Under the pieces are notes generated by a model that ran no database searches, was not told the DNA's origin, and saw only the letters and a list, made by a program, of their open reading frames with translations. Shown one piece after another: positions 10,885 to 21,904 of a stretch of 64,000 bases of DNA. The first letter of the stretch is position 1, and the number at the start of each line of letters is the position of its first letter. The position numbers and the translations under genes were made by a program. The stretch lies in the NCBI GenBank assembly GCA_021234155.1, contig JAJEKV010000008.1:7900445-7964444 (forward strand). The letters are read 5' to 3'. This DNA is from Isoetes taiwanensis. Lineage: Eukaryota > Streptophyta > Lycopodiopsida > Isoetales > Isoetaceae.

Positions 10885-11530
10885 AATTTGTAACAAGCAT
10901 CTCAAACCCTGCGAAGTATACGGGATTGTATACAATACAATACGGGAATTATATTCCCAACCACTGCAAGAAAACCCTTCCACAATATGAAACAAATTAA
11001 GCACACTTAATGATATACGAGAATTTAACGATGGGGAAGGCACCGCCTTATGTACCTTCTTTGGGAGCCTTTTGGGAGGCAGACCCAAATACAATGGCAA
11101 TATATTTCTTAAAATGGTAAATTGAAGAGCTTTATTTCTTTCAATTTCATAAGATAAATAAAGCTCTACTCTTGTAGTTTGTTTATTTTTTAAATTGCTA
11201 GTAAATAAGTGGGTTTTGTATGTTAGATCTGCGAAGATAAATTCATGATGCCTTACATCAACATGGCATGTTGCACAACAAATTAGCAAATTTGACGATA
11301 CCGTTTCTCCATAGGCATATATTGTTGAATTTGGAAAGGAGCAATATTAGGAAAAAACACATTCAAGCTTAACTGCAAGATATATTAAGTCCTCAAATAT
11401 CCATCATGCGGCATCAAGAGGATGCATTATTTCCTCTAAACCCCTTTGGACCATCGACAATGTGAATTGCTTTAGCAAACCATGGGAACAGTGTAATCCA
11501 TGTAGTCAATCTTTTTATGTAGTAATAATT
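10885..11530. other. Non-coding stretch
   Basis: AT-rich; a minus-strand frame at 10813-11289 runs through the MITE and has no recognisable motif. Confidence 0.4.
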
Positions 11531-11677
11531 AAAATAAGAATCTATTCTCGGAATGGAATAAGAATTTTTAGATAGAACTAAAATAAGCATCTACTCTCAG
11601 AATAGAATAAGAGTTTCTAGATAGAATTGAAATACACAACTACTCTCAGAATAGAATATGAATTTCTAGATAGAATA
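11531..11677 (+). repeat. 49-bp tandem repeat, three units
   Basis: Units start at 11531, 11580 and 11629, each reading roughly AAAATAAGNATCTACTCTCAGAATAGAATAAGA-TTTCTAGATAGAA. Divergence between neighbours is moderate, so the array is old. Confidence 0.8.
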
Positions 11678-12860
11678 AGAATTCCCAGATTTCATACCAC
11701 TACCACAGAGCCTTTTGTCCATTATTCATTCTACTGCTGCAAATGCTTGTAACTGTTATAATATTATCTGAATAATTGTGTGAATGTTCAATTCCATCAT
11801 GCATAGAGCGCATTTTATCCATTTAGAAATCAATCATTTCGAGTACTTGACCAACTCCTCTCAAGAAGCATTGTATTTATATGGTCATTATAACAAACTT
11901 AAGGCCTATGAAACAAAGAGAAACATTTTGCGAGCTATGACACATCTTAAATTTACCAGGCCATTGATATATATAAGCACGTGAGCATGCACTGCATTGA
12001 ATCCTGGCCGATTGAAAATTTCAGGATCAAAGGGTCAAAAGCAGATGATTTGGCTCCCTGATTTGCATCGACCTGGCATGTCCCATCTTTGGTTATAGGA
12101 ATTAAAATTCAATGGTGAAAGAATCCACAGATGTGGTTCGAGTAACATTTATGCAGACCAGATATATACGTCCATTATAAGTACTTACAGCAAAGATGTA
12201 TTGTCTGCAACACCTTCACATGCTTCTCGGAAATCTATCGCACTAAAATTAGCTCCCAACACGAAAGACGAAATTAACATCATTAATCTGCTCATATTAG
12301 CAGGATAATCTCATTCTAGAATAAAAATGGACATTCAATGGACGGAGTACACAAAAGTGTGAAATTGAAGAACACATGTTTGTTCCGAAAATCTGAAGCC
12401 TTCAGACGGCTAATATCCCTGCGACTTATTGACTAATCCCGTGTACAAAGCCTCCAATGTGTAAATTTAAAATGGCAAATTAAAAATATATATGCATGTG
12501 ATTTCAGAGTTTTGTCTTCCGATCTATTCTTCCCAGTGCAAAACTCGGAAGGATTACTATACCATAAATTGGAATTATAATATAGTTAGATCCACATTAT
12601 AAAGGCAGCTAAGTGAACTCATTTTGGTATCGGAATTGTACAAATCTAAAGCAATGCCCCTCGAACAGCATTGACCAACAAATCCATTAACTGCAACAAC
12701 AACTTTTGGAAAATGAAAGTTGAAGTACAAATATCACAGTTAAAATGTATTCTGCATCAAATATCACAGTTTTTGAAGTACAAGGAAATGCGAGTATAGA
12801 AGTACACAGTTTTTTAACTCAAGGAAATTAAATGTCTTAAATCATTACAGCCTTAAAATG
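11678..12860. other. Non-coding stretch
   Basis: No gene, repeat pair or insertion boundary was recognised between the tandem array and the Myb/SANT-like pseudogene. Confidence 0.4.
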
Positions 12861-12863
12861 ACA

Positions 12864-14591
12864 TCAAATTTTGTCAATGAGACGGTCAATGGAGGCACCA
12901 ATGCCCTTCAGAACCAATAACTTTTCTGCTTCTGCTTGCTTCAAAGTCTCGTTCATTTGTTTTCCCTATTCCAACAAGCCGCCTTCGGATAAGTGGTCAC
13001 TTAAGCTTCCAGGTAGTAAGTGGCCCGCCATGTGGAAGTGGGCGTGGAATACATTGCCTCCTCCTAAAATCCGTACCCTTCTATGGCAGATCTTGCACCG
13101 TAGCCTCAGGGTGAATGTCCGAGTACACAGGTTCAAACCTCAGGTAGCGGAAACATGCCCTCTATGTGGGAGGCGCCGAGAGACCATTGAGCACTGCTTT
13201 GTCCTATGCACAGAGGTAGGGGCAGCTTGGTCCTGGGTGAGAGCCCTCTTTGGGTCTTCACTGTGCAGTCAGAAGCTTCTCATGGGAGTCTTTCCTAGCA
13301 GTTGGTCAGTAGCCAAGCAACAGGCGTTCCATTTATGCAGAGCTTGGCTTCTGTGGTTGATTTGGAAAAGACGGAGAGCGAAGGTCTTCCAGAATGCAGT
13401 GCTTAGCCCTTTTCGGTTGGTTCCGATCTTGAGGCATAAGTTGTGGCAGGCTTACCAAGTCTCAAGCTTGTCTGGCACAGTTAAGCGGGAAATTTGGTCG
13501 ACATTCCTACAGATTGTGAATCATGATGGGCACTTCATTTCTTAGCACCACACTTATCATTGTACTTGATCACATTCTAGTGGTTTAATATATTCCTATA
13601 TTCTTCAAAAAAAAAAAAAGTCTTCCATTATATGTAGCGCCGTTTCTTTTTTAGAAGAAGAAGAATTTGGAGTTTCTTTTTTGACTTGCACGTTCTCTCG
13701 TGTAACATCTTGAAGAGTTTCTTGTGCAGTGTCTCCTATCTCTGATTCATTGTCTTCCTCGATTGCACCAGCATGAACGTGTTTCCTGACATTGGCTCTT
13801 TCACCAAAATAGCTATCCATTAAATTGTAATATGGACAGCTTTCTCTTCTATCATTTCCAGAAACACTATTCCATGTGACATCAGCCTAAAACTGTCTCA
13901 ACACATACTGAAATTTTTTCCTGCAGGCTTTGGCATCTTTCTTAAAATCAGGACACGTAGCGACAACCTTTGCATGCACCTGTCCCCACAAATTCGTACC
14001 CTGCTTTGGTCTCTCAGAGAATTGTTTATTCATTTCACATCGGGCATGTAATAGAGCAACAACATGCTTCTCTTGCCATGGTTTACCTGCATCGTCATCA
14101 TCTTCACTCGATTCTATTTCCACAGTAGAGGTTTTAGGGACAGCGGGCCTCTTGGTTTTCTTCTTCGCAGCATCTTTTTTTGGCTCAATATTTCTACTCT
14201 TTCTAGTCTTACCTGCAGGAGTGAAATCTGTAGAAGGTGGAGGCGCGGATGAATGTGCAACAATAGGAGGCTGAGAAAAATCTGAGTGGGCTGCAGATCC
14301 AGGAGGTAGGAGAGAAAAGTATGCAGCAGTAGCAACAGAGTGCATCACAGGAGCAGGATATGTGGCAACACTTGTTCTAGTAGATGTGGCCTCAGCATTA
14401 TTGGAAGTGCTTTGGTGAGGATTGAAGCAAGGGATAGGAGTCCGTCTGGCAATGAATTGATGCATGGAATTTGCAAATGGTGGCTGGCTAGGCTGGGAAG
14501 TGGCACTGAATGCAGGGTACTAGGTGGCTTGTATTTGCGAAAACTGATCATCCTGAGTGCTAGGAACAACATCATACTGACTAAAATCCAT
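12864..14591 (-). pseudogene. Myb/SANT-like (trihelix-type) DNA-binding protein, broken
   Basis: From ATG at 14591 the frame reads MDFSQYDVVPSTQDDQFSQIQ, has a TAG at 14520-14522, then a Ser/Pro-rich tail, a Lys-rich segment (KKDAAKKKTKRP) and a SANT-like domain with KPWQEKHVVALLHAR, NLWGQVHAKVV and KACRKKFQYVLRQF. A second in-frame TAG lies at 13887-13889; the same frame then continues through CPYYNLMDSYFGERANVRKH to a LINE insertion at about 13619. The C-terminal coil (NETLKQAEAEKLLVLKGIG, ending IDKI and TGA at 12864-12866) resumes left of the LINE. Such proteins are nuclear DNA-binding factors; some plant members belong to Harbinger-type transposons. Two nonsense changes plus the insertion make it dead. 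Confidence 0.75.
12958..13619 (+). mobile_element. 5'-truncated LINE (family 1, copy 1) inside the Myb/SANT-like pseudogene
   Basis: Only the C-terminal zinc-binding RT-associated (zf-RVT) region and the 3' UTR are present: KIRTLLWQILHRSLRVNV, CPLCGRRRETIEHCFVLC (CX2C...HX4C ligands) and an AWLLWLIWKRRR segment. A poly-A tail lies at 13608-13619. The flanks AAAGTCTCGTTCATT (12943-12957) and AAAGTCTTCCATT (13617-13629) look like a mutated target duplication. The strand is opposite to the host pseudogene. Confidence 0.8.
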
Positions 14592-15488
14592 CTGGACAAT
14601 GAACACAAAAGAATGCAAGACAATGACTTGATGATTCGTAATTATCATTCACCATGGAAAAATGAAAACTGACAATCATACCTATGAGAGAAATGTAGAT
14701 GCTGAAAATCACAGACGCTGATGAAGAGAAGCACGAATTGGAGCGGTGAAGAATTCTTGCCTCAAACAGTTCCCGCCAAGGCCACCACCCGGGGACTGTT
14801 CCAGATCAGCAGTCCGTTGATGATATGGCATGGTGCCCAAGCTTTGGGCACCCGCTCGGGTGCGACCAAAAAAAATCCATGTGCCCAACTCAAAGCCCCG
14901 TTTTGGGCATGTTGGTGTGATAGATGCATGTGCCCAACGTGTCCACGTGTACAATTTTAATAAGAGAGGGAAGTTTTTATTGATGGCCGGGCCCTGGTGT
15001 GATGTCGCCCTAAACCCCAAAAAAATCTTTTTTGATTTTTGGATAGTCGGACCTTTTTTTCCGGTAAACAAAAATTTCAGTACCTCTTCTTCAAGTCAAA
15101 GTGATATCATGAAGCAATCTGAGTTTCTGTTTCTTTTGCTTTCAGTCGGTTGGCTATACATGCCCATACATGTTTCAAAATTATTGAGATTAACAAGTGA
15201 CAAAGTCTGGTTAGGACTGATTTTACACCTAATTTTGGTATGCTCAATTAGCTTGCTTCGTTTGAGCCCTCTCAAGTGATTCTAAATGGGCTGTGCTAAT
15301 ATGTACTCTACAGTTTGAGGCTCTAGAGCACATCCAAAGTATTTGTATGTATGCAATGATGAATGTATATTGCTTTTATTAAAACTACATGATGGAGATT
15401 GGTAGCGCACACCTGCAAGAAAGAAACAATTGTGTGTGACACATAAATTGCTTTGTTGGAAGTTGAGTTTCCATTTTCAGATGACAAC
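14592..15488. other. Non-coding stretch upstream of the Myb/SANT-like pseudogene
   Basis: Contains several TGGGCAC/GTGCCCAA motifs between 14830 and 14940, partly self-complementary. The frames here are chance readings. Confidence 0.4.
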
Positions 15489-15496
15489 TTTGCCTT

Positions 15497-15784
15497 TTGC
15501 TACATATTCTAAACGACGTGCACCCTGGACTACCAAGGCCGTCGAATTCGTCAATCCTACGACCTAGATCGTATGTTGAGGCCTGTTACCACCTCTCGTT
15601 TCACTTGTTGTCATTTATGATTGGAGGCGCCTATGATTTTAAAATTTGAAATACGATTTCACCTAAGGTTTTGAGGGAATATCGAACCTTTATACGGCTT
15701 TACTTGAGATTTTAGAATATCAAATATGTCGATCCTACGATCTAGATCGTATGTTGAGGCCTGTTACCACCTCTCGTTTCGCAT
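15497..15784 (+). repeat. SINE-containing dispersed repeat, copy 1 (rearranged)
   Basis: Begins TACATATTCTAAACGACGTGCACCCTGGACTACC and carries the shared blocks GATCGTATGTTGAGGCCTGTTACCACCTCTCG (occurring twice, about 15562 and 15739), TCATTTATGATTGGAGGC and ATACGATTTCACCTAAGGTTTTGA. Related copies are near 17140, 20366 and 23955. The internal tRNA-like head of the other copies is missing here. Confidence 0.7.
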
Positions 15785-15902
15785 ATGTAGCATAATAACA
15801 GGGGGTTTTCTTTGTGTTTTTGTACGCTTTTCACTAAGGTTTTCCTATGATTTCGTGATGTATTCAAATGGATGTACTAATGCGTACATCTAGAGTGCAT
15901 CA
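15785..15902 (-). repeat. Short dispersed repeat (about 120 bp), copy 2
   Basis: Reverse complement of the unit at 2162-2284: GTAGCATAATAACAGGGGGTTTT at the left and GTACATCTAGAGTGCATC at the right. Confidence 0.7.
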
Positions 15903-15935
15903 TTTCTGAGCCATTGATTTTAGCCTTTTTTTTTC

Positions 15936-16048
15936 AATGGTCAACAACCAATGGCTCACAACAAAAGCCCTTTTTTTGTGCATGTGGTGCATAATGGTCA
16001 ACAACCAATGGCTCACAACAAAAGCCCTCTTTTTGTGTGTGTGGTGCA
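15936..16048 (+). repeat. 57-bp tandem duplication
   Basis: Two units starting at 15936 and 15993, each AATGGTCAACAACCAATGGC followed by TCACAACAAAAGCCCT and a T/GT-rich spacer with GTGGTGCAT. Confidence 0.85.
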
Positions 16049-16129
16049 TAATGGGCACATGAAGGGCTTGAAGGGCGCATGTAGTGCAGTTTCCCCGCCG
16101 GCAACACATTTCTTATCATAACTTTTGAT

Positions 16130-16684
16130 TTAGAGCTCTGTTTGAGATGATTTTTATTGCGTTGGAAAGCTCTCTCCGAGATCTTTTTGATATTGTATGA
16201 TATGGATATGTTTGGTTAAGTTATCTATGCTAAAACATCAATTTTTCGGCCGGGTTTGGTAGGCTTTCACATCCTACCAGCTGATTAATACAGGATTGCG
16301 CTATTGGATATTGTTTTATGGCTCATTCCGAATGAAGCTTGCAAAAAATTACCATGCATTTTTAGATTTTGAGGCAGTTATTAAGCAAATTCCAAGGCTT
16401 CTAGATCCTTGTGCTAACAAGCAGAAAAGTTTCCCACTTTGGTTTCTCACCACAAGAATCCATGGAGGCCAAAGGCTGCTGTTAAATTCCAGTTGAAAAA
16501 TGTTTGTGTATAGGTGTTGCAAACTTTATGACTTTCAGAATAATGGGATCAATCTGCTCTATCTTTATGGTAATTTTTACTTATGTTCTATTTGTTTTAT
16601 TGTGATGAAATTCAAAAGCTACAGGTGATGAAAGCCTCAAATGAATTCTAGTTTTTTTCTGGTTTGAATTCTAAAATTTTTGTC
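16130..16684. other. Non-coding stretch
   Basis: No gene is recognised; a short TTGGAAAGCTCTC-containing block at 16160 recalls similar wording near 36675 and 43100, possibly an old repeat. Confidence 0.35.
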
Positions 16685-16689
16685 ACACG

Positions 16690-16937
16690 GGGGGGGGACG
16701 TCCCTAAGGCCCCAAAGGGGCCAAAAAACTTTTTTTTACAACACAAACCATTAATATCCAACATATAAAAATTAAATCCCCCAACACATAATAACCAACA
16801 CATAACAACCATTGACATTAACAACCAACACATAACTACCATTGACATTAATTAACACAACCATTGGGTCCAACACATTTAAATTAAAATCCCCCTTAAA
16901 CCCCCTTTGGTTTGGGTGCATATTCACACGGGGGGTG
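16690..16937 (-). repeat. GC-hairpin-ended dispersed repeat (copy 2, complete)
   Basis: On the minus strand it starts TCACCCCCCGTGTGAATATG, contains CCAAAGGGGGTTTAAGGGGG, AT-rich middle units with TGTTAATGTCAATGGTTGTTATG repeated, then an A-run and the hairpin GGCCCCTTTGGGGCC. Directly after the hairpin the sequence returns to CCCCCCCCGTGTGACA, so the element is bounded by similar CCCCCCGTGTGA stretches in direct orientation. Confidence 0.7.
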
Positions 16938-17139
16938 ACGTAGGGCAGCGAGAGCCCTCGTAATTGTATTTTGCACGTACAAAATGAACACCATATAGTA
17001 TTCTGCTTGAAATCTTATAGTATTTTGCGAATTTTGTTATACAGTATAGCAAATTTTGTACTTGCATACCCCACAAACGAGGAACTTTACGTACGGTGTA
17101 GATTAAGGAATAAGGGGTGAATATGCCTATCCAACAGCT

Positions 17140-17505
17140 CTCGTTGTTATGTGTTGCTTATAGTCATTTATGATTGGAGGCACCTATGATTTTGAAATAT
17201 GAAATACGATTTCACCTAAGGTTTTGAAGGAATATCGAACCTCTATACGTCTTTGCTTGAGATTTTAGAATATCAAATACAGGGGCTCGAACCTCTACCA
17301 AAATAACTCAATGTCCTAATAAGACTACTTTAACCAATATACCTAGTGAGCTAATGTGATTATTTTTTATCTTGAATTTATGTTTTTTTTTATAACAACC
17401 CATTCAATTGTTTAGGGATATATGGTCTATGGTTTCAGGAATTGTTATTTTTTATATCATATCAAATCCCCCTAGAACCCCGTGTTATTTTGCTACATAC
17501 ATGTA
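17140..17505 (+). repeat. SINE-containing dispersed repeat, copy 2
   Basis: Contains the GTCATTTATGATTGGAGGCACC block, ATACGATTTCACCTAAGG, then a minus-strand tRNA-like head (17282-17355) and ends AACCCCGTGTTATTTTGCTACATA. On the minus strand the head has TAGCTCACTAGG (matches pol III box A TRGCNNARYNGG) and GGTTCGAGCCCC (box B), about 50 bases apart as in a tRNA. Confidence 0.75.
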
Positions 17506-17685
17506 CAAAATTAATACCATTAAGTACATTCTCTCAAATCTTATAGTATTTTGCAAACCTTAATATACAGTATACAAAAACTTGTACATGCATACCCCAC
17601 AAACGAGGATCGCTATGTACGGTCCAGATCTTGGAATAAAGGGCAAATATGCCCATCCGACAGCTCTCGTTGCCCAGAGTAACCC

Positions 17686-17831
17686 CCCGTGTGAATATGC
17701 AACAAAACCAAAGGGGGTTTAAGGGGGATTTTAATTTAAATGTGTTAAATGCAATGGTTTATGTTAATAATGTTAATGGTAGTTGTGTGTTGATTGTTAT
17801 ATTAAAAAAAAATTTGGGCCCTTCGGGCCCT
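17686..17831 (+). repeat. GC-hairpin-ended dispersed repeat (copy 3)
   Basis: Starts CCCCCCGTGTGAATATGCAAC, contains AAAGGGGGTTTAAGGGGG, the same AT-rich middle as 1-113 and ends in GGGCCCTTCGGGCCC. Confidence 0.75.
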
Positions 17832-18123
17832 ACCTAAAGCAAACATAGGTAAACTTTATGGGTCTAAACATTAATTACCAAAAAGCACAATAACATCAAG
17901 ACAAACAAATTATTTCCATTGCATACCAAGAGCCGCCCAAATATACGCAAACACACTGTTATAAAATGGGCAAAAACAACAGTAACATCATAAGGTTTAC
18001 TGAAGGGGGCCATGGTGCCCAATATAAAGCAGTACCACTAGTTCAAGAGAATCAACTGTCAAAATAGTTTAAAATACCCCCTTCTATTGTAAACTGCACA
18101 TTGTCATGCATATGCTAGTGCAT

Positions 18124-18706
18124 ATGATAACATGTCAGCGTTGCGATGGCAAATTCTCCATAGATGTGTTCGAGTGAATGTCTTGGTTCACAAGATGAAC
18201 TCTAGAGTCTCAGATCGTTGCCCTCTCTGTGGCCAACGTGTTGAAACTATTGAACACTGCTTCTTTTTGTGCGATCATCTACGGTTTGCTTGGGAGTGGT
18301 TGTTCACCCTTTTCAGTGTATCTCTCACTAGCCAGGAGATCCTGCTTGCACTTTATCCCCCTGTTTGGCCTAACTTGCGTAAGCGGGCATTTCATCTTGC
18401 TTCTAGTTGGATTTTGTGGTCTATCTGGCAGAGGCGACGTTTATGTATTTTCCAAGGTGCCCACATCTCTGATCAGCAGCTTCTCCGTTGTGCTCAGCAG
18501 AAGATCACTAAAGCTTATCGTTGCTCATCTCTAGCTGATGATAAAAAAGAGATGATTTGGCAGACGTATTTACGGTGTTCTTCTTATGCATAGACGGGTG
18601 TTTTTGCCTAGTTGGGTCAGCCTATCCACTAGGGTTTTATTCCTGTCTGTGCATTGTGTATTGTGCCTTTGTTCTTGTCAATAAAAAAAAAAAAATGATA
18701 ACATGT
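18124..18706 (+). mobile_element. 5'-truncated LINE (family 1, copy 2) with 12-bp target duplication
   Basis: The insertion spans 18136-18694 and is flanked by ATGATAACATGT at 18124-18135 and 18695-18706. It encodes only the zf-RVT region (LRWQILHRCVRVNVLVHK, CPLCGQRVETIEHCFFLCDH, AFHLASSWILWSIWQRRR) ending at TAG 18591-18593, then about 85 bases of 3' UTR and a poly-A tail. The perfect duplication and intact frame show a fairly recent insertion. Confidence 0.92.
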
Positions 18707-20225
18707 GCACAAGAAACATGATCATTTTATACAGAGGCTGCCTCTTTTTAAAAAGGCCAGACCACATTTTCTCTGGATGGAAGTGGAAATACCCATGGAA
18801 GAAAAAAGAAGATTGTCGTAGCCTTACTGGCAAAGCCAGAAAAGAAATATCAATGGTGACAAGGAACGGGCTACAGCAATGAAGGTTGAAGAAGAAACTT
18901 TAAGGAATACATACATAAAGGTGCAAGCCGAGTTGGAGAATAAAACCCATTGAAGAATAAAAAGAAACTAAAGGGGAAAGATGAGTTCACAAATGTCAAC
19001 AAAGGGGCAAGTTATAAACAGAACAGTGCCATGGACGGTTGCGACCAAAGAGGCGATTCAGGCAAGGAATTTCCAAGGAAAAGAGTTGATTGTTCCAAAA
19101 ATAGCTTGCAAGAAAGAGAGACCTGGAGTAAATCGGACCGCAGAACCCTGTCATCAGCAAAAAATCGTAGATCTTTACAAGAATCGGTCGGATTGGATAC
19201 CCTGGAACAATAAATCCCGAGGTCGGATCTAAGAAAGGAATCGGGCTGAACTTGGCAATAGGAATTCCGGAGTCTACAGATTATTCGGCCAGAGTTGCTG
19301 GAGCGGCCTATTCTTGCTTGGAAAAACCGATATGGGGCATAGCATCGCCACGAACTCCAGGCTTCAAAGGATCGGGCGGGATTTGACCAACATCAGGCCA
19401 TGGCCATGCAAAGAATGCTCCAGAAGACCACCATGGTTTGATATTGAAGAAAATAGGCCGGATAGATAATCTGAAGGCCGCTCAGGATCGAAGATCTAGC
19501 AGCAACCAAAGTGTTAACTAGTAAAGAGGGATTTGGAGCAGGCCGGAAAAGGAAAATCGAAGCCATCCGTGCAAGATTTGATTCCAAAGACAAAAATCAA
19601 TCTTCTATTATAAACGAATCCCATAGGAGAAAGAAATACAGAAAAGCAGGGATATAGGGGAATCGAGAAGGAAACAGGGCTAATAGATTAAATTGACCTT
19701 GCAACCCTGGCGTGTCCCATGCTATTATCTGATGTACTCCACCTCTGGAATCAAACAGACCTGCTAAATGGCATGCAGAGAGCAAAATATAACATCCGAA
19801 ATATTCACACCAAGTGTCGTGCTGTATAAACTTCTCAAGAATCAACCCACTACGAACGTTTCAGGCTCCTTCTCGTTGATCAAGGCACAGGTTACACAGT
19901 CCTGCCTGAATAATAATGGCTCTTCTTTTTTTTCTCTGTTCTGCTCTGTTCTGTCTAGTCCTATAACTACTGTTTCTTGCCCTTCGTCTTTCTGATGGCT
20001 GCCGGACTAATTGACCCAATACAAATACCACAACCCACTACAACCACCACGACCCAGATGCTAAAAACAACATTCCATGGCCTGGAGAAGTTTCTGGCAT
20101 CCAACACAGGCCTCAAAGGTCCCATCCCTGCGGCATTCAACTAAGACCTCGATTATGGCCCTAATCCACACAACCCTACCAGAAAAGAAGCCTCTACCAC
20201 AAGATTTGCCCCCTTTTCTAAAATC
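18707..20225. other. Non-coding stretch
   Basis: GC content rises between 19000 and 19700 with purine-rich text; overlapping frames at 18950-19232 and 19393-19845 have no recognised domain. It may be LTR or leader debris of an unrecognised element. Confidence 0.35.
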
Positions 20226-20239
20226 AACGGCTAACAAAA

Positions 20240-20366
20240 GGGTGCACTCTAGAAATACTATTTAGTACACCTGGATGAATACGGCCACCAAATCATATGA
20301 AAACCTTAGAGAAAATGGTACAAAAACAGAAAAAAACCCCCCTGTTATAATGCTAGATATTTCTAA
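20240..20366 (+). repeat. Short dispersed repeat (about 120 bp), copy 3 (diverged)
   Basis: Shares GTGCACTCTAGA, CAAATCATATGAAAACCTTAG and CCCCCTGTTATAATGCTAGATAT with the unit at 2162. It abuts the start of the next dispersed repeat. Confidence 0.6.
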
Positions 20367-20808
20367 ACGAGGTGCACCCTGGACTACCACGGTCGTCGAA
20401 TTTGTCGATACTACGACTCAAATCGTATGTTGAGGCCTGTTACCACCTCTCGACCCAGATCGTATGTTGAGGCCTGTTACCACCTCTCTTTCGCTTATAG
20501 TCATTTATGATTGGAGACACCTATGATTTTGAAATATGAAATACGATTTCACCTAAGGTTTTGAAGGAATATCGAACCTCTATACGTCTTTGCTTGAGAT
20601 TTTAGAATATCAAATATGGGGGCTCGAACCTCTACCAAAATAACTCAACGTCTAGTGAGCTAATGTGATTATTTTTTATCTTGAATTTATATTTTTTTTT
20701 ATAACAACCCATTCAATTGTTTTAGGGATATATGGTTTCAAGAATTGTTATTTTTTATATCCATATCAAATCCCCCTGGAACCCCATGTTATTTTTCTAC
20801 ATATTCCA
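20366..20808 (+). repeat. SINE-containing dispersed repeat, copy 3
   Basis: Starts ATTTCTAAACGAGGTGCACCCTGG, has a partial duplication of GATCGTATGTTGAGGCCTGTTACC, the ATTTATGATTGG block, a tRNA-like head with an internal deletion (box B near 20620-20631, minus strand) and ends AACCCCATGTTATTTTTCTACATATTC. Confidence 0.75.
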
Positions 20809-20817
20809 ATTATCAAT

Positions 20818-20937
20818 ACGAAATGAGACATCAAAGAATCTCAAATGAGACATCAAAGAATCCCGTGCCTTGTAAACATTTTCCATCAAAGAATTCCAAG
20901 TGCGACATCAAAGAATCCTGTGCCTTGTAAACATTTT
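20818..20937 (+). repeat. Imperfect tandem repeat
   Basis: GACATCAAAGAATC is repeated at short intervals and GTGCCTTGTAAACATTTTC occurs twice, giving about two imperfect 60-bp units. Confidence 0.7.
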
Positions 20938-20939
20938 CG

Positions 20940-21900
20940 ATTATGTTGATCAAAAATTTGCCTTCAACACTATGTCAAAACATACGAAAACAAAAAATTC
21001 GCCACCATTAACTAACCTTCAAACTTGAAATTCGCCAAATGTTCTAAAGTTACCCACTTAAGAATTTTTCTTAAGGGAAACCCTGCCTGGAAGCATGAAC
21101 TGTACATCACATTGCAAGAGGAAACCAGGTTACACTGCTCTTCTGTAGGTTCTGGTTGCACGCAAGCATTTCCCTGTCTACTAACTTAGCTCATCTGTAG
21201 AACCTTAGTAGAAAGATAATTTCTACAACCAGCAAGAAACCCACCATAACTCTCTACTTCATTGCAGGTTAGACCTTTGCTTGCCCATTGTGGAACTATT
21301 TGATCTTTTTTTAAGCGGCTTCAATCTTCAATATTTTGTTGAATGTAGAAGCACCACATACAAGGGCCTAGATATATTCTTCTGCATCATAATTTCACTA
21401 AAGCTATAGATTCCTTGATCATAACTACATGTTTATGTGGCTGTGATTGCAATGTTTTCCTGCCTCAATATATTCATGTTGGCACACTTGATTTTATGCG
21501 TCTTTTAGTTGCATTCGTTGTTTCTCCATATATCTTTCACATTCATGTCTGAAACCAATCCTTGTTTTTTAAATTTGTGAAAATGATCTAAAAAATATGA
21601 GTGGTCATGGAAAACATTCAATATTCTTGAAATCCAGTTATTGTTAATGAGACTTACATTGTTGTTTGCAGGGTGAGCACTTTGGCATTGTTCTACTTAA
21701 AGGAATGCCAACAGAGAAAGCCAGTAATTGCATGCAATAGTGATGTGGTTCAAAGAAGAGCATTCTTCACGTGAAAATCTAATTTTTTTTTTATGTGAAA
21801 CAGCGCCGCAACAAGGATGTTTCTTCTAAAAAGTCTGAAAGAAGCTGAAAACATAGGGAGAGCTATCAAGGAGCATGTGCAGGACATTGAATAATGTTAT
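20940..21900. other. Non-coding stretch
   Basis: No coding family or repeat boundary recognised. Confidence 0.35.
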
Positions 21901-21904
21901 ATAG

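Noticed and set aside
14709..15279. Overlapping frames on both strands around the GTGCCCAA motifs
   Set aside because: No family similarity; they arise from self-complementary GC-rich text.
16690..17831. Typical Helitron
   Set aside because: Although a GC hairpin sits near the end, no TC start and CTRR-T end at the required distance were found.
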